NCBI RefSeq assembly: GCF_905203285.1
Contig: NZ_CAJKVK010000095.1
Coordinates: forward strand, 1-7,516
DNA from: an uncultured Succinatimonas sp.
GTDB lineage: Bacteria > Pseudomonadota > Gammaproteobacteria > Enterobacterales > Succinivibrionaceae
DNA length: 7,516 bases
Reading direction: 5' to 3'
Part shown: positions 1 to 6,500 of the stretch, piece after piece
How positions within the stretch are numbered: the first letter of the stretch is position 1
How the letters are laid out: the number at the start of each line of letters is the position of its first letter
Position numbers and translations under genes: made by a program
Notes under the pieces: generated by a model
Databases searched by the model: none
Told to the model about the DNA's origin: nothing
The model's input: only the letters and a program-made list of their open reading frames with translations

Positions 1-60
1 AAAAATAAAAAATCCGATTTTTACCTAGACTGTAAATTTCAGGAAGTTCCGCAACGCGGC

Positions 61-82
61 AATAAAATACACATTTGATGTG
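61..82 (-). terminator. Weak possible terminator after sotB
   Basis: Four bases after the sotB stop, the minus strand has a 5-bp hairpin CACAT-CAA-ATGTG followed by TATTTTATT. The U-rich tract is suitable but the stem is short. A second AT-only inverted repeat at 7-22 (AAAAAT-CCG-ATTTTT on the plus strand), also followed by Ts on the minus strand, could contribute. The remaining bases to the window edge show no clear gene. Confidence 0.3.
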
Positions 83-86
83 AAAG

Positions 87-1256
87 CTATTGATTTGCAA
101 TAAGTTTTTTGACAAAGAAAAATGCGCAAATCAACGCGCCCGCTAACGCGACTACAGATCCTGCGTAACCAATATAAGCAATATTTACTTTACTTGATAC
201 AATACCGCCAACCAAGGCTCCCGCGCCTATTCCTAAATTGCAAATGCTTGAATAAATCGACATTGCTATAGAAGCCTGCTCCGGCATGAGTTTAATAACC
301 TGATCTTGAAATAACAGGCTGTACACGGCAAAAGACAAGCCCCACATAATACAGATTAAAACAGTACTATAGTAATGGTAACTGGCAATATGCAGACACA
401 GCAGAAAAACGGCAAGACCGAAAGTTGCAAAATACGCAAGTCCTTTTAAAGATGTGCCGCTGTAACGTGAAAAAATAAAACTTCCTGCCACTCCTGAAAT
501 TCCGAACAAGCTTATTGTAACGGTAACCAGATCGACATGAAGCTTAGCTTCATTAAGTAAAAACGGTTCAATAAAAGAATATCCCGTGAAATGTCCTGTG
601 AAGATACAGGCAGTTATCACATACAAAATCATTAAAGGACCGTTTTTGACAATTTGCGGCAAAGAAGATAAAGATGAGCGATTAGTCACAGGCACTTTAG
701 GAAAAATAAATTGCAGTAACACAATAATGATGAACGCAGCAATTCCGAGCAAAGCAAAAGGAGCACGCCAGCCAAAAGACAAACCGACAATACGCCCCAG
801 CGGCATTCCTAAAACCATGGCAACTGCGGTACCTGCGCCGACTAATGACAAAGCGGCTGCTCGCTTGCCTGGAGGAGCTAATTTAACGGCAAGAGGCATT
901 GCTATTGACCAAAAAATACAATGAGATAACGCGATACAAATACGAGCAATGAGCAATGTAGCAAAAGAGTCTGCAAAAACAGAAATAATATGGCCTAAGC
1001 AATAAACTCCGATAATTATAGAAAGAAGGCGTTTAAACTCAATTCTTGACGCTATAAGCATTAAAGGAAGCGACATGGTAAGTACAACCCATGCATAAAT
1101 CGTAATGATTAAACCTGCTTTTGCTTCCGTAATATTCAAATCTGCCGCAATATCAGTCAAAAGCGCAACCGGCGTAAATTCGGTAGTGTTAAAAATAAAT
1201 GCCGAAAATGTAAGCAAAATGATAGGAAACCAAGAAGAGAATTTTACTGTAGCCAT
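87..1256 (-). CDS. sotB: Major facilitator superfamily efflux transporter, SotB family
   Basis: This is an inner-membrane 12-helix transporter of the MFS DHA1 type. E. coli SotB (YdeA) exports sugars such as arabinose and IPTG using the proton gradient. The 389-residue length fits the family. It shares near-identical blocks with E. coli SotB as I recall it: FIFNTTEFTPV (20-30, helix 1), TIYAWVV (52-58), IFWSIAMPLAVKLAPPGKRAAALSL (114-138 region), the antiporter motif C region AMVLGMPLGRIVG...FGWR (146-164), YSFIEPF (226-232) and NLGIGAGALVGG (340-351). The loop after helix 2 has a reduced motif A (SRIEFKR, 70-76). The start is the only usable one, since an in-frame TGA lies about ten codons upstream. 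However, no Shine-Dalgarno sequence is visible before the ATG. The gene has its own promoter. The real substrate here, sugar or drug, is not shown by the sequence. Confidence 0.87.
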   Translation of the reverse strand: MATVKFSSWFPIILLTFSAFIFNTTEFTPVALLTDIAADLNITEAKAGLIITIYAWVVLTMSLPLMLIASRIEFKRLLSIIIGVYCLGHIISVFADSFATLLIARICIALSHCIFWSIAMPLAVKLAPPGKRAAALSLVGAGTAVAMVLGMPLGRIVGLSFGWRAPFALLGIAAFIIIVLLQFIFPKVPVTNRSSLSSLPQIVKNGPLMILYVITACIFTGHFTGYSFIEPFLLNEAKLHVDLVTVTISLFGISGVAGSFIFSRYSGTSLKGLAYFATFGLAVFLLCLHIASYHYYSTVLICIMWGLSFAVYSLLFQDQVIKLMPEQASIAMSIYSSICNLGIGAGALVGGIVSSKVNIAYIGYAGSVVALAGALICAFFFVKKLIANQ

Positions 1257-1288
1257 ATGTAACGCCGAAAATTTAAAAAATCGCGCTC

Positions 1289-1316
1289 ATTATAAATACT
1301 AATTGTTAATTTGAAA
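1289..1316 (-). promoter_or_regulatory. Probable sigma-70 promoter of sotB
   Basis: A perfect TATAAT -10 box lies on the minus strand at 1289-1294, placing the transcription start near 1282 and giving a leader of about 26 nt. The -35 element is weak: TTCAAA at 1310-1315 (15-bp spacer) or TTTCAA at 1311-1316 (16-bp spacer). The promoter lies downstream of the lonH terminator, as expected for an independent unit. The weak -35 suggests low basal activity or activator dependence. Confidence 0.6.
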
Positions 1317-1320
1317 TTAA
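1306..1320. promoter_or_regulatory. 15-bp palindrome over the sotB -35 zone, possible operator
   Basis: TTAATTT-G-AAATTAA is a perfect inverted repeat with 7-nt arms. It ends 11 bp upstream of the TATAAT box and covers the expected -35 position. Such placement suits binding of a dimeric regulator that controls an efflux gene. It contains a T-N11-A pattern as in LysR-type sites, though MarR- or TetR-type proteins are equally possible. No regulator gene is in the window, and AT-rich DNA produces such palindromes by chance, so this is tentative. Confidence 0.35.
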
Positions 1321-1344
1321 TGCCCTAATTTTGATCTTTTAGCA

Positions 1345-1381
1345 AAGTAAAAATAAGCCGCACGGTTTAAAGTGCAGCTTA
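1345..1381 (-). terminator. Rho-independent terminator of the tamA-tamB-hpt-lonH operon
   Basis: Reading on the minus strand, 7 nt after the lonH stop, the stem TAAGCTGCAC pairs with GTGCGGCTTA (10 bp, one G-U wobble). It closes an 8-nt loop and is followed by ATTTTTACTT. A GC-rich stem core plus a U-tract is the standard intrinsic terminator layout. It separates lonH from sotB. Confidence 0.82.
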
Positions 1382-1387
1382 ATATAC

Positions 1388-2980
1388 TTAATCTTCGTTT
1401 TTCTGCCAGAATTTCCACCACGGGATCTCTTCCTTGCCGTTGGCCACTTCATAAAGATGATCGACAATTCTTTGACGAATGGTATCTCGTCCGTCATCGG
1501 CATCCCAATCCATGGTAGTAAGCAGCTTTACCGCATCATTTACGTGAGCTACGGTGTAAATATGGAAAACACCCTTTTTTACTGCGTTTACAACGCTTGG
1601 ACGTAAAACCAGCTGATTAACGCAAGAGAATGGGATCACCACTCCCTGAGTTCCGGTAAATCCGTGAAGTCTGCAAACTTTAAAAAATCCTTCAATTTTT
1701 TCATTAACTCCGCCGACGGGCTGTACGTCACCGAACTGATCAACTGCTCCCGTTACTGCCAAATCCTGACGAATAGGAACTTTTGCCAAACATGAAATAA
1801 CGGCACACAAGCCGGTAAGAGAGGCACTGTCGCCGTCAACCTCACTATAAGACTGTTCAAAAACCAAACTTGCCGACATCGGTAAAGGCTGATCAGATCC
1901 GAACTCCTTTGTCAGATATCCGTTAATGATCATCATTGCCTTGGCATGAATTTGACCGGCAAGCTCAGCTTTCCTTTCAATATCAATAACATCACCTTCT
2001 CCGCCTGCTCTTGCAGTTGCAGTAATACGCACCGGCTCTCCGAACTCATACGAAGTTCCTGCCGTTTCAATGACCGAAAGACCGTTTATCTGACCGACTA
2101 CAGCTCCCTGCGTACTAATTAAAATCTGCCGATCACGATGATCGCGAAGCTCAGATTCAGCCAAGAAATTAATTCTAAAATCCATAGCTGCTATGGATTT
2201 TAAAACGTGACGTTTAGCTACCGTTTCTCCTTTAGCAAAAAAAGAAGCATCTTCAATAAGCGAACGGATCTTTTCTTCAGGAAGACCGAGCCAACGTCTG
2301 TCACCGCTTTCACGGCATGCATACATGCATAACAGCCTTACCGCGTCTTCATCAAAATCTTTAATCTCAGGATCTTTTTTCTGATAATGCTTAATAAGAC
2401 CTGCCATTAGCTCCATACCGCCTACCGACGGAAATTCGAGCACCAAATCAGCCTGTAAAGCATGCTCAAGCTGCGGCCACATCACCATGAGCTCTGCGCA
2501 ATCACCGCCGTCTCCTGTCAAAATAAGCTTTGCATGGGAATTTTTATCTAAAAAATCCTCAAGCAAACCTATCCATTTGGGATGATCGTTTAAATGCACA
2601 CAAGGAATTATCACTACATCATATGAAAGCAGCACGCTCTTACAAGATGCATCACCGAAAAGTTCCCGTCTGCTCGGAGCTTTAGCAATAAGCACGCTCT
2701 TATCAGAAACTTCACTAACGATAGCTGCCGCTACTTTACACTGATCAATGCGATTCACGGCACATAACATCAAGATATTACGGTTTTTAGAATTAATTAA
2801 TGCCTTTACGGCATTTTTAGCTCTTAACTGTAAAGAAGCAAAAGAACGTGCCGTTATTTCTTGTGTCGTCGCAAAATTATTTTGTTTAAAGGCAGGATAT
2901 AAATCTTCTGCTTCAAGTTCATAGCAAGCCCTTACGATATCACTTGAGCCGTTGCTTTTTTTAAACGTTACTTTCTTCAA
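1388..2980 (-). CDS. lonH: Lon-like serine-lysine protease, LonH/YcbZ family, with degenerate ATPase region
   Basis: This is a cytoplasmic protease homologue of the S16 (Lon) family, 530 residues against about 586 for E. coli YcbZ. The C-terminal half (about 285-490) is very well conserved: QILISTQGAVVGQINGLSV, GEPVRITA, DIERKAEL and HAKAMMI. It carries the catalytic Ser385 in EVDGDSAS and Lys428 in GGVNEKIEGFF. The 43-residue Ser-Lys spacing matches E. coli Lon (679/722). The N-terminal half lacks a Walker A motif (no GxxGxGKT/S) and has only a vague Walker B-like stretch (VVIIP, 122-126), so ATP use is doubtful. The tail is rich in Trp (IPWWKFWQKNED). Translation appears to begin at TTG, overlapping hpt by 20 nt. 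A terminator follows the stop, making this the last gene of the operon. Substrates are unknown. Full Lon is excluded because both the Lon substrate-binding N-domain and a proper AAA module are missing. Confidence 0.9.
   Translation of the reverse strand: MKKVTFKKSNGSSDIVRACYELEAEDLYPAFKQNNFATTQEITARSFASLQLRAKNAVKALINSKNRNILMLCAVNRIDQCKVAAAIVSEVSDKSVLIAKAPSRRELFGDASCKSVLLSYDVVIIPCVHLNDHPKWIGLLEDFLDKNSHAKLILTGDGGDCAELMVMWPQLEHALQADLVLEFPSVGGMELMAGLIKHYQKKDPEIKDFDEDAVRLLCMYACRESGDRRWLGLPEEKIRSLIEDASFFAKGETVAKRHVLKSIAAMDFRINFLAESELRDHRDRQILISTQGAVVGQINGLSVIETAGTSYEFGEPVRITATARAGGEGDVIDIERKAELAGQIHAKAMMIINGYLTKEFGSDQPLPMSASLVFEQSYSEVDGDSASLTGLCAVISCLAKVPIRQDLAVTGAVDQFGDVQPVGGVNEKIEGFFKVCRLHGFTGTQGVVIPFSCVNQLVLRPSVVNAVKKGVFHIYTVAHVNDAVKLLTTMDWDADDGRDTIRQRIVDHLYEVANGKEEIPWWKFWQKNED
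2176..2202. repeat. 27-bp perfect inverted repeat inside lonH
   Basis: Two 13-nt arms (TAAAATCCATAGC and its exact complement GCTATGGATTTTA) flank a single central T at 2189. The element covers lonH codons 260-268 (LKSIAAMDF), just before the conserved protease domain. In mRNA it could form a hairpin of up to 12 pairs with a CAG loop. The inverted repeat is certain from the sequence, but any function is not. Confidence 0.9.
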
Positions 2981-3509
2981 CTACCGCCTCGAAAATTCCG
3001 GGTAAATGACGATACTTTTCAGCCAAATCGAGACCGTATCCTACTATAAAACCGCGTTCTAAAACAAATCCTGAATAATCGATCTTAATGTCGGTAATAC
3101 GGCGCTCTCTTTTATCGATAAAAGCACACAGCTTAACTGATTTGGCTCCGCGCACCAAAAAATGTTCTTTAACTTTCTGCATGGTAAGACCTGAGTCAAT
3201 CACGTCTTCAATAATCAAAACGTTTTTACCGCGCAGATTCAACTCAACATCTTTTTTAAAGCAAACTTCATGGGATGACTGGGTATCATTGCCGTAAGAG
3301 GAGACTCTTAAAAAATCCAACTCAAGCTCAAGCGGGGCAAGTGCTCTTACCAAATCACTGAAAAACAATACCGCCCCCTTTAACACGCAAACGGCGACAA
3401 GCGACTGACCGGCATAATCTTTACAAATTTGTTCACCCATTTCACGCACGCGAGAGGTGATCTCTTCTTTGGTAAAAACAGGCTTTAGTTCTTTTACGGC
3501 TATAGACAT
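2961..3509 (-). CDS. hpt: Hypoxanthine(-guanine) phosphoribosyltransferase
   Basis: This cytoplasmic purine-salvage enzyme transfers the phosphoribosyl group of PRPP to hypoxanthine (and usually guanine), giving IMP or GMP and pyrophosphate. The 182-residue length is normal for bacterial Hpt. Visible motifs are LKG (43-45, pyrophosphate loop), the flexible-loop SSYG (70-73), the PRPP signature VLIIEDVIDSGLT (97-109, with the catalytic Asp expected at 105), DKRERR (132-137, base-contacting Lys 133) and FIVGYGLD (154-161) followed by YRHLP (166-170). All key residues are present, so it should be active. The segment before FIVGYG reads LERG, where I would expect a proline-containing IP-type motif, and the tail after YRHLP is short. 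The gene starts 8 nt after tamB and its last 20 nt overlap lonH. Base preference (hypoxanthine or guanine) cannot be decided from this sequence. Confidence 0.94.
   Translation of the reverse strand: MSIAVKELKPVFTKEEITSRVREMGEQICKDYAGQSLVAVCVLKGAVLFFSDLVRALAPLELELDFLRVSSYGNDTQSSHEVCFKKDVELNLRGKNVLIIEDVIDSGLTMQKVKEHFLVRGAKSVKLCAFIDKRERRITDIKIDYSGFVLERGFIVGYGLDLAEKYRHLPGIFEAVVEESNV
2987..2990 (-). promoter_or_regulatory. Ribosome binding site of lonH, inside the hpt 3' end, supporting a TTG start
   Basis: GAGG on the minus strand lies 6 nt before the TTG at 2978-2980. No ATG or GTG is available in frame nearby: the first in-frame ATG codes residue 71, well inside the conserved N-terminal part. 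This site therefore decides the start. It is contained in the hpt coding sequence, so lonH translation is probably coupled to that of hpt. Confidence 0.6.
3109..3124. repeat. 16-bp perfect palindrome within hpt
   Basis: CTTTTATCGATAAAAG reads the same on both strands. It lies in the hpt codons for AFIDKR (about residues 129-134), next to the base-binding Lys. It is AT-rich and constrained by coding, so it may have no function. Confidence 0.5.
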
Positions 3510-3514
3510 AAAAT

Positions 3515-3519
3515 CTCCT
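3515..3519 (-). promoter_or_regulatory. Ribosome binding site of hpt overlapping the tamB stop codon
   Basis: The minus strand reads TAGGAGATTTTATG across this junction. The TAG stop of tamB shares its AG with the AGGAG Shine-Dalgarno sequence, and 5 nt separate it from the hpt ATG. This is a strong, well-spaced site and suggests that hpt is translated from the tamB transcript. Confidence 0.8.
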
Positions 3520-6500
3520 AATCAAATTCAAAACTGTAGATTAAGTCCACCGCCTGATCAATTGAGGAGGCAAACTCCGCGTAAAGTTTACGCATAAATT
3601 CATAACGGACCTTAAATTCACCGATAGCGTTAAAAACACCGTAACCGTATGAAACACGGATCCTTCGGGTAATATATCCTTGTACCGCAACTTGGGTGTC
3701 CTCTCCGCTTCCTGCGGTTCCTACTTGAACATCCTGAATACCGAAAGCACCAACAAGCGAATTAACGATACCGGTAGTGGAACTTAAGCCAAGCCCCAAA
3801 AGTAAAGAACTGTTGCTGTCCTGAGAGCTTGCATCTTTTTCAAGACCGTGACCGTAAAGAATATATGACAAAGCTTCATTGTCAGACATTGCCGGACTTG
3901 AAACGAAGTCAATTTTAGGATCAGAAGCACTGCCGGTAACTTTAATTCCGACATCAACATCATCCTCAAGAGCAGCTCTGTCTGCGTAAACTTCAACATT
4001 CAAAGACGGATTGGCAATATCTCCGTTAAAGCGGGTTTCCGCACGTCCTACAACAAAATGATGTCCGTAAAGATCGATTTTACCGTCAACCACATGTATC
4101 TGACCTTGTGCTTTAATACCAGGATCATCAAGAGGCTTTAAGATATCAATTCCGCCCTGCAGATAACCATCAAGTCCCATTGCCTTAAGTCTTACGTCTT
4201 CACCAAGACGCATTTTCAAATCAATATAAGTATTAACCGGAGATGAAGCTTTTTGCCGCATCAATTCACTGGCTCCGTTCTTTCCGACAATTATTTCATC
4301 ACCTGAAACGCTCACTCCGGAACTTTCAATATTTTTAACGGAAATCCTTGCCTCCGGAATAGTTACTGTTCCTATTACACTAAGATTTTCATCAAAAGTT
4401 ACTCTAGTATCGACATCGGCAAAGGCCTGACCGTAACCTAAAAGAAACAAAGGCAAACGATTTGAAGTTATGCTTAAATCAGCTTTAGCAGCCTCAGACC
4501 AGTCCAATGTGCCGTTTAGATCAATTTTACCTTCGTTAAGACTTATAAAGCCCGTTATATCACCGCGATTTCCGTATGAAATTACATTAAAATCAAAATT
4601 TTCTATTGAACCTACGTCATAGCGCGGTTCACCTTTGCCTTTCACCATAATGCTGCCGTTAAAAAGCGGTTTTTCAAGAGTGCCGGAGAAATCACCTTTA
4701 ATCCCGGCAGATCCTTCAAGAGCATTAAAAGCACCACCTACTGCAGTAAACAGCGATAAATCAAGGTTGTTTAAATTAAGGTGCCCGGAAAGACGCTTTA
4801 CTCCTGTCGGATCACTTATTTTTAATGAAGCATCAACGTTTCCGCGATCGCCCAGCAAATTTAAAAGTGCGTTTAAAGTAAGAGTGTTTTGCGTCATGTC
4901 AGCGTTTAAATCAACTTTATCCAAAATGATAAGAGCACCCTGACTTGCTGCGGCAATACGATTTGACGTTATGTAAGTCTTGATATCCGGAACACCGTTT
5001 TTAATATTGACATCAGCATCGGCTGTAACGGTACCGCTTACAAACGTGCCTTCAGGCAAAAAAGGCTTTAATGATTCAAGCTTAAATGATGCTACTTTAA
5101 GAGCCGATTTAACTTCTTTAGGACCGAATATTGTAGGACTTACTGCAATAGTTCCTATATCATCCCCGCTTAGATTAAAAGCACTGACATTTCCTTCCTT
5201 AGAAGCTGTATTTATATCAACAATTAAGGGTTTTTGCAGTGATATGGCGCCGCTTAACGGATTGGAAATGAAAAACTCATTGACGGCTCCGTGCCATTTA
5301 CTGTTTTCTTTATCATAATTACCCACAAGCGACATAAATCCAGAAGTATCACCACCGCAGTTGAACACCAGCTCGTGCTTTTCTAAACTGCCGTTAAAAT
5401 CAACTATGCATTGACGAGACGGTTTTAGTGCTTTAACAAAACGCAAAGTATCGGCAACAGCCGTAAACATGATATTTTCACTTGCAGTATCGACATTTCC
5501 GTCAAAAATCAAATTACGCACATGAAAATCACCGCTTGAAAGACGCTGGCTCTTGCCGTTTAGAGCCACGACAAAATCATTATGTTCTCCCGTAACGTTG
5601 ACATTACCGACAAATTCACCTTTTAGAGTCGGGTATAAATAACTTAAATTATTAAAATTGATCTTACCTTGAAGCTGCGTTTTATTTCCGTATACTCCGG
5701 TAAGCTGCAAAGTATTTTCAGGTTGAATAAATTCAATATTCTTTACCTCAATACCGGTATGTAACGTTCCGTATATTTGCTTGCCGATAAGTTTTGATTT
5801 TCTATCGTTTAAATGAAAATCAGCGTTTAAATCTTCGACATTAATAATCAAATCCTGATTTTGCGGTTCATAAGCAACATCAATGTCAGAAACGAAAGAC
5901 AATGATCCTTGCAGTATTTCATTTACAAACCCCAAATCAGAAGCTTTAATATCGGCATCTCCTTTAAATCCGAACGTCTTCTGATAATAAGCATCGCCGC
6001 TTACATGGGCATCAATTTCAGATCCTTGATAAACCCCCTTTAGCATTAAATTATTTATATGTGAATAACTAAGACTTGATTTTCCTGAAAATGCCGCAGC
6101 AAAATTATCAAAGCCGTAACCTGAAAGTTTACCTGAAAAGTTAATATCAAGCCCTTCCTGCAGCGATCCTTTTGCATCCAGGGTCAAATTTTCAACTTGG
6201 GCTGTCGGATCTTCAACATATAAAGGCCAAGATAAATATTGAGAATCAACCTTGATTTCAAGCGGCAGCATTGATGACAAGCTATTTATCCTTATATAAA
6301 AAGCCGTATCATCAGGATTGATTAAATGACCTTTGGCTTTTAAATCAACTAAAGATCCATTAATATCCGCACTGCCTTGAAGACCGTATAAAACACCGCC
6401 GAAATTCTTTTCCGTAGCATCATTAAGCGCCCCTTGACCTGAAAGTTTGAATTCCATCGGAAAATGCTCAATAAAATTCATATTGCCGGTCACAGACACC

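Noticed and set aside
46..62. GC-rich small hairpin after sotB (CCGC-AAC-GCGG)
   Set aside because: The stem is only four pairs and no T-run follows on either strand, so it is not a convincing terminator.
537..553. 7-bp hairpin ATGAAGC-TTA-GCTTCAT inside sotB
   Set aside because: It is short, lies within coding sequence and has no U-tract. This is within chance expectation.
586..924. Plus-strand open frame of 112 codons opposite sotB
   Set aside because: It lies wholly antisense to a clear transporter gene, has no recognisable motifs and shows no ribosome binding signal. It is a shadow of the real gene.
1105..1302. Plus-strand open frame of 65 codons covering the sotB start and promoter
   Set aside because: It runs through the sotB promoter and N-terminal codons on the opposite strand. 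Its composition is that of a shadow frame, and no protein family is recognisable.
2317..2332. ATGCAT-AC-ATGCAT doublet in lonH
   Set aside because: Two self-complementary hexamers lie side by side in codons for CMYACR. There is no longer symmetry and no sign of function.
2634..2702. Direct repeat GCACGCTCTTA about 58 bp apart in lonH
   Set aside because: Both copies encode Lys-Ser-Val-Leu (residues 94-97 and 114-117) and are short. A chance or local protein repeat is enough to explain them.
3088..3297. Plus-strand open frame of 69 codons opposite hpt
   Set aside because: It is antisense to the conserved PRPP-binding region of hpt, and the coding signal is fully explained by hpt.
3784..3999. 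Minus-strand open frame of 71 codons in another frame inside tamB
   Set aside because: It overlaps the conserved TamB C-terminal domain, which shows clear coding, and has no motif of its own.
4635..5318. Two plus-strand open frames of 102 and 112 codons opposite tamB
   Set aside because: They are antisense to the beta-rich tamB repeats. Their Ser/Pro/Leu-rich sequences are typical shadow frames and no family is recognisable.
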